From contig CM114271.1 of the NCBI GenBank assembly GCA_050084515.1, positions 66,836,001-66,900,000 of the forward strand: 64,000 bases of DNA. Reading direction: 5' to 3'. The notes beneath the pieces are model-generated. The model ran no database searches. It saw only the letters and a program-made list of their open reading frames with translations, and was not told where the DNA came from. This DNA is from Blasia pusilla. Taxonomy: Eukaryota > Marchantiophyta > Marchantiopsida > Blasiales. The stretch's first letter is position 1. Every line of letters begins with the position of its first letter. This document shows positions 36,965 through 48,352 of the stretch, piece by piece. Made by a program: the position numbers and the translations under genes.

Positions 36965-37140
36965 TGAGTTCTTCCATCTTGTCCTTCCATTGATTATTTA
37001 TTTCACCACTCCACGTTGCTTTTCATCGTTTTCCTGTTGCTGGCAAGTAACAAAGTGAGTTCTTCCATCTTATCCTTCCATTGATTATTTATTTCACCAC
37101 TCCACGTTGCTTTTCATTGTTTTCCTCTTGCTGGCAAGTA
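36965..37140 (+). repeat. 91-bp tandem duplication
   Basis: TGAGTTCTTCCATCTT...GCTGGCAAGTA is present at 36965-37055 and again at 37056-37140 with about four differences. Confidence 0.95.
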
Positions 37141-37233
37141 CTTGACCTTCGACAATGGGATTCATGTGTCTTGGAATGGATCTCGAAAGATCCATTCCAA
37201 AACACATGAATCCCAGAGGTCGAAGGTCAAGTA
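37139..37233. repeat. long hairpin, ~43-bp arms, 6-nt loop
   Basis: Left arm 37139-37182 and right arm 37189-37233 pair except for a small internal loop (AAT against four bases) and one mismatch. It starts at the last two bases of the preceding tandem duplication. Confidence 0.93.
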
Positions 37234-38738
37234 GGAGTTGCTACGACCTCCCAGCCTCCTTAAATTCCGGCCCCTATGAATTATAGCACTCGAAGATCTT
37301 TTAGTCTAATAGATTTCAAAGTTGTTCTACACTAAATCCAAGCCTCCTCACTTGATGCCGTCGTCTGTAAACTTGACATGCACCAAGCTTTCAACAGCTC
37401 CTGAACACCACTAACCTTCACATGCTCCAGCCATATGGAGATGCTTTTCAGAATGTAAGAGTGAAACTTGAAGATTGTAACTAAGTTATAAGACTCCAAG
37501 CCAAGTCAAAACTTCTCCTTGTGAAAGAGCGAGTGGCTCTGAAATGCACAGACTGCTGTGGCAAAATATATCTTTGACTCGGTGAAACACCTGTTGTGTC
37601 AGCTTCTCATCTCTCACTTCAAAATGGTTTGTAGTCTGAGAAATCATAAACACAGTGAAAGAAAATAGACAGCAGCAAGTACATGGCCATGGAAACGGGA
37701 GAAACCGTGTAAAAAACAGGCAACAGAGAAAATTCCAGTTTGGGAATTTTGAAAATCGAGTATTCTACTCGAGGAACAATCATCAACTTGAACTTTTACA
37801 CTTCATCTTACTATTGGAGAAGATGACAGAATCTAAGCATTCTCTGAGGCTGCAAGCGCACTCAGAGCTACTGAGCTAAAATAACCCGAAAACTGCCAAC
37901 TGACTGGGTAGATTCACTCCACCCTAATTTGGTGGGCCGAACCAGTCCTTCCCCTCAGCAATTCCGAAATCAGAGTGCATGAACTAGTTGGGGGGGAACT
38001 GAGTCTGAAGTCACATGCAGGATTCCCTATTTTAATCATCGATGTTTACAAAACTACAGAAGCTACATTGATAATACAGCTTGAAGATCCGGCTGATTGT
38101 GACCTGCACCTCGTTCGTCTGTACAGAACAGGACACAGTTGAGGCTGGAATGTGCTCACAACCTTGAAACTCAAAGTTGATTAGTGCTTCACAATGTTGT
38201 TAGAATGCACACAACATTAGTTTACCACAAGAAGTGGATGGTTGTGAGTAGTATCATTAACATTAATTGACCCACTGACAGAATCTTCCCCCCAGTGAAT
38301 CTAAAGGGTGAGAAATAGGAGGATGGCAAAGAGAATTTGAACAGAGAGTAGTACTAGTCCCATTCCCACACCCAATTTGGCTTCTAAGTACCCTAGGCAG
38401 TCTGTATTCCACATCCACAGCAGCCTGCAGCCATACAAGACTTCCTTCCAATGAAGAATCTAGAAGTTAATACATAAAAGTCAAAATTTCTGTCCCGCAT
38501 TATCTCTCTTCTTCATGTGCTGTTCTCGTTGTGAAACTCTGGTCCGTATGGACCATGTAACCATGACTAAAACCACCCAACACATGCCGTGTCATATCCG
38601 CATTAAAGAATGTGGCAGCCCTAAACTCTGACATCAGAAGTGACGACTAGTGTGAGCAAACCCTTGCGAGCTTACGCCAGGGTTTTATTAATGAATTGCT
38701 ATTTTCTAATTCTTGTTTCAGGTAAAGATCAGTCTTGA
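37234..38738. other. 3' flank of CDKD
   Basis: Probably includes the CDKD 3' UTR near 38.4-38.7 kb. No other gene seen. Confidence 0.4.
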
Positions 38739-40322
38739 TTAGATAGAGTCCATGTCCAGCTTCCTCTTCAAATGCGATCTTTCAACACTGCACACATCCA
38801 CAACAAGTTCCTCATTGTCGTTAAAACGTGTTCAGAACCCTTCATAGTCTTCATCCACGATAAGCTGCTTCTTTTGCAAGAATTTTGATTTGCTACTGCC
38901 GTGAACATGCTCGCGTCATATCTTACATAAGTTCACGGGAGAGGGCGTTTAGTGACCAACCCACCAAATTCATCAATTACATAAAGGATGTATGCACACT
39001 GCCCTTCAGAACTATCCTTAATCCGTACTGAAAAATATACAGTATTGGAAGGAACTATCTTATCAAGATTATAATATCCTCACCTGTTGAGTGTGGGTCG
39101 AACCAAGTGTGATGCATCAATGGACATTGGGATCCGCCCAACAGTAAATGGAGTGCCTCCAAAGGCACCTGCACTGTCAGGCTCCTTTCCATTCTCCCTC
39201 TCTGCCCTCCCAAATGAATGCACATCCCCACCTGGCATGGCTGATACCCTGACAGCTTTGCTGAGTGGAGACAACACAACTGGTCCACCAGGCGAGATCA
39301 GCTCTGATGCTTTAGGAGGGCCTTCTGGTCTAGGAGGCGGTCTTCTTAATAATTGGGGATTTGTAGGTGCCGGTTCAGTGAGAAAGTACCTGACCACACA
39401 ATATCAAGTTCAGTCTAATTCCCAAGGGAAAGGCCAGGAGCAAGAAACCAGTCACATTAGCAACAGCCTCACCCTGCAAATGAATGTCCTTACATAAAGT
39501 GATCACTTGAATAATGGTCACTAATCTATGCACAGAGAACACTGCACTCATGAAGTGGTGACTCATGGACTTGCAACCATTGCTCTTACACTCTGGTTGG
39601 AAGATGCTAGTGACAGGGATGGGTGCAGACAGAGGAATAGGTGAAGAAGGTACCATAGGCAAGGAGGGAGGCTCTTTATATAGTGGAAGCACTAACCCTA
39701 CGAGATAGTCACCCATCACACGGCACATCATCCTCTTGGTTACTTGGAAGCACCCCACCAAGAGGATTCTTACAAGACTTTCTACCTTGCCTAATGAGAT
39801 CCCTAATACACACTAATCCTTGCACCAGCTTTGGGCAGTGGATCTAGGATACCTGATGTGCTCAATAGTTATAGAGTATTACCAGCATTAGTTGTTGCTT
39901 GGTGCACACCGGGACTGTACTCATGAAGTAGTGCCTGTTGTGGCCTCATAACCATAAACCCCATGCATTACCCCTAGGGAAGTACCCGAGGTAGGGGGAT
40001 TTTGAGAAACCCTACTGTAGGAAAGATTGAAGTGATTAGTCTACTATCCATGGGGACCCAATATGGCCATGGGACTTTGACTTGCAAAGTATGCGACAGT
40101 TAAAATACAGTGTACAGAGGGAGCAAGAGAGAGTCAGTCATAATCTTTGCGATCATAGGCCCTGCACCCTGGGTGGAGAGAGAGACTGTGCCTGTCAAAA
40201 CCTTGCAACCATAGACCCTGCACCCTGGTTGGATGGTGTAGAGAGACTGTACTCATTAAGTAGTGCCTGTCGTAGCCTTGCGACATGGTGTAGAGAGACT
40301 GTACTCATTAAGTAGTGCCTGT

Positions 40323-40357
<35 letters not shown>

Positions 40358-42053
40358 TACTCATTAAGAAGTCCCTGTCGTAGCACACACACAAAGAGAG
40401 ACTGTACTCATTAAGTAGTGCCTGTCGTAGCCTTGCGACCTAGACCCTGCACCCTGGTTGGACGGTGCTTACACACACATACAGAGAGAGAGAGACTGTA
40501 CTTACTAAGTAGTGCCTGTCGTAGACTTGCGACCATAGACCCTGCGCCCTGGTTGGACAGTGCTTGGAGAGAGAGAGAAACTGTACTCATTAAGTAGTGC
40601 CTGTCATAGCCTTGCGACCAGACCCCGCGCCCTGGTTGGAGAGAGACTGTACTCATTAAGTAGTGCCTGTCGTAGCCTTGCGACCATAGACCCTGCGCCC
40701 TGGTTGGACGGTGCTTGAGACTGGGAAGGGTGTAGAGAGTGGAAGAAGTGAAGAAGGTACCATATGAGAGTGTGTGTGTGAGAGACTGTGCTCATTAAGT
40801 AGTGCCTGTCGTGTGTCTGTGTGAGAGAGACTGTACTCATTAAGTAGTGCCTGCCGTAGCCTTGCGACCATAGACCCCGCGCCCTGGTTGGACGGTGCTT
40901 GGTGAGAGACTGTACTCATTAAGTAGTGCCTGTCGTAGCCTTGCGACCATAGACCCCGCGCCCTGGTTGGACGGTGCCAGAGAGAGACAGAGACTGTACT
41001 CATTAAGTAGTGCCTGTCGTAGCCTTGCGACCATAGACACCACGCCCTGGTTGGAAAGTGCTTGGAGAGACTGTGCTCATTAAGTAGTGCCTGTCATAGC
41101 CTTGCGACCATAGACCCCGCGCCCTGGTTGGATGGTGAGAGAGAGAGAGGGAGACTGTACTCATTAAGTAGTGCCTGTCGTAGCCTTGCGACCATAGACC
41201 CTGCGCCCTGGTTGGACGGTGCTGAGAGAGAGAGAGTGTGTGTGTGTACTCATTGAGTAGTGCCTGTCATAGCCTTGCGACCATAGACCCCACGCCCTGG
41301 TTGGACGGTGCTTGAGACTGGGATGGGTGTAGAGAGAGAAGCAAGTGGGGGTAGAGAGAGAGAGTGGGTGTAGAGAGAGACTGTACTCATTAAGTAGTCC
41401 CTGTCATAGCCTTGCGACCAGACCCCACGCCCTGGTTGGACGGTGCTTGAGTCAGTGGAGAGAGAGAGAGAGAGAATGAATGAATAGATTTATTGTCCAC
41501 GGGGACCCCACAGGGCCATGGGACTTAGTATTGAGACTTAACAACAATTTTGGAGAGAGAGCAAGCCCCAGCCAGGGCCTAAGGGGTCCTCAGAGCCAGG
41601 TGAGTGTCCCTGGTCTTCACACAACTATGCAAGAATTTAGCAATCTGAGTCTGATTCTGCCTAGTCATGAACGGGAGGACCCTGGGAGCTCGGTGAACAA
41701 AGAGATCTGGGAAGTCAAGCCTAATGTGATCGTGAAAGGTGCAGTTGAAGAGGTAGTGATGTTCATCATCAACAAGCCCCGATTTGCAAAATCTACATAA
41801 TCTGTCCTCCCTTTTCTTCAGTGAGAATTTTCCTTTCTCAATCTCCAGGTCAGTAGAGCCACATCTGAATCTCGCTAATGTATGACGTAACTTAGTGGGA
41901 ATGGGGGCAGAGATGTAGGAGGCTTGCTGCATGGATCTGCAGTTGTTCATGAGGGTGTGGTAGCGCCCGAGAGAGAGAGAGAGAGAGTGTACTCATTAAG
42001 TAGTGCCTGTCGTAGCCTTGCGACCATAGACCCTGCGCCCTGGTTGGAAGGTG

Positions 42054-42109
<56 letters not shown>

Positions 42110-44451
42110 GTTCTAAGGCCTGTTGTGCAGTCATCCTCACGTTCGGATCAAAAGCAAACATTCGAGATAGAAGATCCAAACAATCCTCTGTTCCCATTGG
42201 AAATAAAGATCGCAACGGTGGTGCCGGGCAGAACTGGTACTCCACATAGTCTGGTAAGGCAGTCATATCAGGCCACTGAGATTCTCTCGGTGTTCCAAAT
42301 GCTGCAAAAATCTTTCCCAGTTGATCAATATCACTTGACCCCTGCCAAAACACATCCATATATCTTCCACTTAGGTTTCCAGTAAGCAGGACCCACCAAA
42401 TATGCATGACTCCTAATTTAGAAATTACAACCAATTCTCTACCTAATAATGAGGTGATCAACTGTCCATGGCAAGTGATAACAATGACTCACTGGATACA
42501 ATTTTGACAACAAAGGAGAACACACAACAATCAAGATGGCAATCTAAGGCAGAGGAAGCCCAAACCTGTAGAAAAGGGCGTCTGAGCATAAGCTCGGCAA
42601 AGATGCAGGCAGCAGCCCAGATGTCAACACCTGCCCCATATTGTTTGCTTCCAAAAAGCAACTCTGGAGCTCGGTACCACCGAGCAAATACCTGAACAAT
42701 TATGTAGACACCTCATAAGTTTCAGCGTCCATTGATAGAAACTTAAACTGGCCTTCAAATGTTTTCTGCACATCCTCTTTCAATCTATCCTACGACACAG
42801 TCATCTACAAACAGAAGCTTGGGAGGCACAAGCTTTATTGGGTTCTAAGAATGTGATTCTCCACAGTTTGTATTTGGGTTCAATTCTCTTGTGAATCAAG
42901 TTCGTAGACTGTCCATCAAACCTGAAGGCACAAGATTGGTTACCTGATGAGTAAACCTTCGGTCGGGACTGCCAAATATGCGTGCCAGACCAAAATCTGC
43001 AAGTTTGAGCTGTCCATCGACTCCAATCAACAAATTATTCGGCTTCATATCTCTGGAAAATGTTCCAACGGTGCCTCGTACCTCAGGAAAGATGCACAAT
43101 AAAGAATGCGTAATTTATTTACATTGAAGAAACCAGCTGCCAGAAATCTCCCAGACAAAAATAAATTCTGAACTGGAGGATCCCTTAACTAGCCTGTCTT
43201 GTCTAACAGAGACACTTTACAAATAAAGATTCCCAGTTAATAACCTTCCCATTGCTCCTTTCTCTACTACAAAAGTTTTCCATTTTGCCCACAACTTGAG
43301 AATTGCCCATGTAGTATGTCAGTCCCCTAGTGCAGCGATCACTTTCTGTTCATGTGGAAAGACTTCCAGCAGTGACACCATACCACCTCCACACAGTAAG
43401 TGCCACACAATGTAACCCACGCGACTACAGGCAGACAGCCAAATAGAAGGTAGCAAGGAGCTGAATTTGAACTCATACCCAACAGCATTCCTTTCGTGTG
43501 TTTCAAAGCATTCCCCTGCTCTGCCGTCCTAACAATGTAACTTACGACGCTGTTGGTAGAATAAACAATCGCATTTTTCGGCTTCTCTGAGAGTGAAACT
43601 AAATTGCAACGGCTAAGAGTCGACGATGCGTCCCCCTTATTACCCACGGAACAGAAGAGGCAAGATGATGAGATAGCTTCTAACAAAACTCCCGGATCAA
43701 GCACTTACCGATGAAGAACCCACTTCTTATGACAATGGGCCAAACCCCTCAAAGTCATCTGCATGTAAGACTTGACGTCCCCAGCAGAGAGTACAATGTT
43801 CCGATCCCTTATGACCGCCTCCAAATCGCTCTCCATGAACTCAAACACAAGATGCAAGTTCCTCTTATGTGGATATACATCTACCAGCTCAATGATGTTG
43901 GGATCTCGTAGCTCTTTCAGCAGCTTGATCTCCCTAAGAGCCGTCACGTTCACCCCCTCCTTGTACTTCCCCAGTCGTATTTTCTTCACAGCCACTGTGC
44001 GTCCCGTCTGCACCACAACTCCTATTAGCACCGAGCATCGCTGCCGAGAGTTCTACTACTTACGAGTCTCTACAAATGTGCACCCCCTTGTTCAACGACC
44101 ACACTCCGCCCCCGTTCATTTTTTTTTGGAATTGCTAAACCCAACGATCCGGAACTAGTGGTTACATCACTGGTGCCATACTTCTGGAAGTTGACCTGTT
44201 AATTTCCAGAATCAAGACACCCTGCCCTAGTTTGGATTCTCAAAAGCAGCTGTACGAGTCACTAACGAGGGAAAAAAAATCCCTGGACCCTCAGCCACTA
44301 AAACCAACAGCAGAAGAAAGAAAGAAGAAGAAGACAGCAGCAGACAGATTACCAGCCGATCAGTAGCTTTGAACACAATGCCGTAGGTACCCTCTCCAAG
44401 CGTGGTTCCCTTGATGTACCTCCCTTCCCCACTGTTCTTCCCCATGGCCAC
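38739..44451 (-). CDS. CDKD: CDKD-type CDK-activating kinase, seven exons
   Basis: Exons read as 44451-44353, 44007-43709, 43052-42944, 42691-42566, 42341-42106, 39389-39084 and 38787-38739: 1224 nt, in frame, 407 aa. CDKD is the plant CDK7 orthologue; with cyclin H and MAT1 it phosphorylates CDK T-loops and the RNA polymerase II C-terminal domain in the nucleus. The glycine loop GEGTYG lies at 19-24, catalytic lysine K41 in [16 protein letters not shown] at 53-59, catalytic D134 in HRDMKPNN, and DFG at 152-154. The T-loop is [20 protein letters not shown] with T167 and S161 as likely activating sites. The C-terminal tail ends [21 protein letters not shown], which matches the basic CDKD tail. 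ATG 44451 is chosen; a second ATG lies two codons on. Intron 5 (39390-42105, 2716 bp) is filled by satellite; intron 2 holds a SINE candidate. Confidence 0.95.
39730..39767. repeat. 11-bp inverted repeat in CDKD intron 5
   Basis: ATCCTCTTGGT (39730-39740) and ACCAAGAGGAT (39757-39767) are exact complements with a 16-nt loop. Confidence 0.85.
40180..42103. repeat. GA-spaced satellite array in CDKD intron 5
   Basis: A ~72-bp core starts ACTGTACTCATTAAGTAGTG, continues through CCTTGCGACCATAGACCC and GCCCTGGTTGGACGG, and is followed by (GA)n of variable length, 6 to about 48 bp. I count about 17 full or truncated copies, e.g. near 40246, 40398, 40494, 40578, 40645, 40828, 40907, 40990, 41069, 41153, 41240, 41380 and 41985. 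Diverged single copies lie at 39541-39670 and 39913-39965. On the gene's sense strand each unit ends in a (CT)n tail. Confidence 0.95.
41480..41960 (-). mobile_element. LINE 3' end inserted in the CDKD satellite
   Basis: A 123-aa open frame (41950-41579) carries [12 protein letters not shown] and a C-x2-C-x8-H-x4-C style motif ([15 protein letters not shown] then C), typical of the zinc-binding C-terminus of non-LTR retrotransposon polymerases. Downstream on the same strand is an AATAAA (GGACAATAAATC) and then an ATTC/CT simple tail at 41480. The element is 5'-truncated and sits between satellite copies. A related 3' UTR stretch (CCATGGGGACCCAAT, GGCCATGGGACTT) lies at 40048-40080. Confidence 0.7.
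43400..43550 (-). mobile_element. tRNA-derived SINE candidate in CDKD intron 2
   Basis: On the minus strand, CGGCAGAGCAGGGG (43512-43525) fits polymerase III box A (TRGCNNAGYNGG), and GAGTTCAAATTC (43463-43474) fits box B (GGTTCRANNCC). The ~37-nt gap is right for a tRNA head. The body continues towards 43380. Ends and target duplication are not clear. Confidence 0.45.
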
Positions 44452-45420
44452 AACTCCAGTAATATTCGATCAATTGGCCCCGCAGGAAGTACCTTCAATC
44501 CTCGTGTCCTCGTCGTCCTCACCTTCCCTGCTCCCCTCCGCCGCTCTTGGCCACCCACGCCAGGCTCATTACCACCACAACCGTCGCAGCGTCACCGCAC
44601 CATCCACCACTCTGCTCTTGCCCCACACAAAATCCCTCCCTCGCGCTCGTCTGTTCCCCCTCCTCCTTCAACAGCTGCTTCTTCTTCTGCTCGCCTTCCA
44701 TCTCCATCTCCCCCGCATGCCTCCGATTACACCACCCCATCATCCCTCCCTCCCTCCCTCCTCCAGAAAACTTCCAATTTCGTTTCCAACCCAGCAAACT
44801 ACAACAAACACACACACACACACACACACACAAACCTAACACCTTTCTCGTCCAATTCCTCTGCTCGCAGACATCGCTTTCTCTTTCTTCTTCAACAGTC
44901 CAATTGCCGGTGCCCCGGTTCAAATCCGCTCGTCCTCACCAAACTCTCCGGCCCAATTTATGTGGCACTGCTGCATCGGATCGATCGGTCTGCTCCTCCT
45001 CCTCCTCCTCTTCCTCGTCTTCGTCGTGGGACAGGGAGAGAACATTGTTCATCGGTGTGCGGGGAAGCGATTGATGTTAGGAAGGGAAACGGTCACAGAA
45101 TCACCGGCTGGGACCGGTTTAGGGTGGACGGGGAGAGCGGTGATGACCGGTTTTGGGGGTCGAGGGGACCACCTGAGGCCGGTTGAGGGCCACCTGCTGC
45201 AGGGGGTGGTCTGGAACGCACCTCGGAGGAACCGGCTAGTGCAGCCGGTGGCTCGGTTGGTCGAGATGCCTCCACTGTCGTCACTTTATGACGGCGAACG
45301 GGAAAGTACTAGAACGTTTCTTTCGGGTTTCTTTTGGGGCATTAAACGATCGAAACTCTTATTTTTAGCCATCAAACGACCGGAATTAGGTCCGTATTTA
45401 TTTAACGACACTTTGATGAC
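44452..45420. promoter_or_regulatory. 5' flank of CDKD
   Basis: GC-richer than its surroundings and pyrimidine-rich, with a CA/GT dinucleotide run at 44808-44832 and CTC-rich stretches near 44995-45020. Several open frames of 130-175 codons cross it on both strands, but they are low-complexity and match nothing I know. No TATA box or start site could be fixed. Confidence 0.4.
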
Positions 45421-46080
45421 ATTACGGTGTCCAAAAGAAAAGCCTTTTTACCGTATTCTTTAATTAAATGTGATTTTTTACTTAAACAAATAACTAAAAA
45501 TATGACATTGAAATTTGTTTTCATTGTAAATTGAAATCTTTATGCTCCCACTTAGAATTCTTAATTTGGGGTATCCTCTATGGTGAGTGCACAACACCAT
45601 ATTGTGTGCAATCGCAACATAAAGATCCAACACATGAAATCCATGACGTAGTCCGATAAAATTGTAGAACAACTGCCACTTTGTACCTACTGTGGCTATT
45701 TACATATTAAAGATTGTTTAATTTCTTTTGTAGTGCAGTATATTCTCCTGCGGACCCGAAAGCCACCACATCCCTACCATAGGGCTACTCAATTCTCCCC
45801 CAAGGGGAAGACGTTTGAGTAGGGTAGAAATGGTTGTTGATTCCACACAAATGGATTTTGATAAATATTTTTATTAAAAAATTATTATCCTTCTAAAGAA
45901 ACCTCTTTCAAACCGTTTCTTTTGGACATAGACATAAAAAAGTACACCAAAATTTGGAGAAACGGGATACTAAAATAGGTGCATGTTTCTTCAAAACCGA
46001 ATTCGCGGTAACCCGCGCATTCGAGGGCCTTAGAACTTCACCGTAACCCGGATTTGAGTGGCCCTAATGTCTCTTGCTCT
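45421..46080. other. AT-rich intergenic DNA
   Basis: No gene or element recognised. Confidence 0.4.
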
Positions 46081-46089
46081 CTTGAGTCA

Positions 46090-46350
46090 CCACATCCATT
46101 CGATCATATTAATATAGTATCTCCTCAATCAGAAATAGTGTCTAGTTGCACACTATTATATTCATCTCCTTTGCAATATAGTGTCTCCTCAATTTGTATA
46201 AGAAACCAACGCATCCGTTCAACTCTCTACATCCAAAGTCTATTTTAACACCCATCATATTAGTATAGTGTCTCCTCAATCTAAATTGGAAAGAATGTCT
46301 CGTTTCACACTATTGTAATCATCTCCTTTGTAGTATAATGTATCCCCGGC
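46090..46350 (+). repeat. ~150-bp tandem duplication
   Basis: ATATTAATATAGTATCTCCTC (46106 on) and ATATTAGTATAGTGTCTCCTC (46256 on) start two copies that continue through CACACTATT, TCATCTCCTTTG and TTGTAT. Confidence 0.75.
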
Positions 46351-46836
46351 TTGTATTGAAGACTCGTTCCGATGTCGACAACCACAACATTGAAATTGAA
46401 ATCTATATCCAACACCATTTGAAACTTTTTGTAAAATTTTGTATTCTGTGAATCCCTTCTTTTTCTTTGTGTTTTAAATAGCAACAGTGTACTTTATTTT
46501 GTATAGCTATATTCTCTATATTGGACTATGGAATCAAGCCATAAATTTGTATTCGTGTTGTTATTTTTTAATATTAAGACCCCACCTTTTGGGGCCGCCA
46601 CACTAGTTATGTTTTTGTAATATAACTAATATCTTTAAGAATATGACTAGTTTAGTACTTGGTATTTACTACATATAGTGGTGAAGTCCCACCATGCTAA
46701 ACATTCTCTTGTCGTGGACATAATTTCACACAAACCAAAATTATTCATGTTAAGTGTATTTATTGGAAGCCAAGTTGCTAAGTAATTAAGATAGCATTCT
46801 CTCTTAGTAGTATAAAATAAGATAAATAAGGATAAA

Positions 46837-47458
46837 TGTTATCATGTTCGGACATATCACCATGTAACATACATCATTGTTACTATTCATGCACGTATAA
46901 ATCTATATGTCCTACTCAATCATGGAATCTAAACTTACAATTGATCATTCAAAAAAAAAGTCTCAAATTACCTCCATGATTTGAAATCAAACATATTCCA
47001 TGTCTCTTTAGTTGTGTCATTAATGTTAAACCAAACCTAGTTTCATAATGAGAGATTTGGATGACTAACAAGGCAAGGAGCATCACAACTTCATCATTAT
47101 ATGGTAGGAAGTTCAACAAACCAACCCAAAAAAAAACTCTTCAAGCTCCCTCATTGGTATACCCTCTCTCGCTCCCTTCCCCAAAGTCTCTCGATCTTTA
47201 GTGACTTATCCATAAATACCACAGTCTCAACCCTAACCTACAATAGTAGGTCAAGGGGTAGTTTCCCAAAATCTAAAGGAAATTAAGCCAAAAATAGGGG
47301 CACTACCTAAATATTATGTTCATTAAAATATCTCCAAACGAGCCTAGAATAGGGATGACCTACACACGCAAGTAATCCTCCCCCTCAACAAGTCATCCTT
47401 CACAACAACGTTTGACCTCTTCAAATATGTTGTGTGAATACTCTGCTTTATTATAACA
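46837..47458 (-). mobile_element. solo LTR related to the gypsy 3' LTR
   Basis: Read on the minus strand it ends in the word series ATGATGTATGTTACATGGTGATATG...ATAACA, matching the end of the 33886-34562 LTR, and internally shares GGTATACC, GAGCTTGAAGAG and TTTGTTGAAC with it. No internal region remains. Confidence 0.65.
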
Positions 47459-47469
47459 TGCATTAAAAT

Positions 47470-47865
47470 TGTTATGCATGTGTACATCACTACATAAAAT
47501 ATATCACTATCACTATCCATACACTCATAAAACTAAACATCATACTCAATCATGGAATCCAGACATACAATCAATCATGTACCAAAACTTTCTCCAATCG
47601 CTCCCATGGTTGGTGATTGGGTCTCTCTAACTCCAAATGGTCATTTATCCATACTTGTCCTGACATACATTCATATAATGTTGTGAGAAAAAAACTTGAA
47701 TGCTCATATAGCCATATTATTAGTCATCTTTATGTCATCAACATCATCCAAATGAATCAACATCTCAAGCCACATATCTAATGTACATATGTATTTTGGA
47801 CACATCCATCATCCTCGAGAAATCCCAACCAAAGATGGGGTCAAACATAACATGTACCACCTCTC
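47470..47865 (-). mobile_element. truncated LTR adjoining the solo LTR
   Basis: Its minus-strand end TAGTGATGTACACATGCATAACA lies only 11 bp from the start of the 46837-47458 LTR. It shares TACTCAATCATGGAATC on the plus strand with that copy, so the two are tandem relatives. Confidence 0.5.
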
Positions 47866-47874
47866 AAACACCTA

Positions 47875-48348
47875 TGTCGTGCGAATCCACATCGTCATAC
47901 AACATACATCGCTGACATACCATACTCACATACATACATAACATAGACGTGAGCATCCACAAACATAAGTGTACCACAACTGAAATCCGTGTAAAACCTA
48001 CTATCATAAAACACGTATAGAATCACATACAATCGAGCCAAACCCACTCCACCATGGGAGAATCTAGGTCGAAGCTTGCGGGAAACACCATAGCCAAGAG
48101 CTCTACTCACTACCAAGGCTAACTCCAAACGCAACAGGCTCAACTCAAAGAACTGACTGTTCTTTGGGTGCACTCCATACTATATCCTCCAACCTAAGAG
48201 CGGGCCCTACTGGGAAAGTCACCCCCAACTGAGTAACCCCCAACCCTATGTATGAAATCTCATCTCTACCTAGCCACTACGGTCCTACATAAGGTATGGC
48301 CTCTACTAGCACACTATACTCTACGACATAATCCGTATGGTCATGACA
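47875..48348 (-). mobile_element. solo LTR with CCTA target duplication
   Basis: Minus strand starts TGTCATGACC and ends GCGATGTATGTTGTATGACG...TCGCACGACA. CCTA flanks both sides (47871-47874 and 48349-48352), consistent with a 4-5-bp target duplication left by LTR recombination. Confidence 0.7.
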
Positions 48349-48352
48349 CCTA

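Noticed and set aside
40195-41256. Chain of 60-115-codon frames on both strands with repeated peptides
   Set aside because: They are translations of the satellite unit inside a CDKD intron, not independent genes.
40180-42103. CRISPR-like array of spaced repeats
   Set aside because: The spacers are GA dinucleotide tracts rather than unique sequences, units vary in length, and the array sits in a plant intron.
44402-45463. Open frames of 130-175 codons on both strands upstream of CDKD
   Set aside because: Low-complexity pyrimidine-rich DNA; no domain, and the overlapping frames point both ways.
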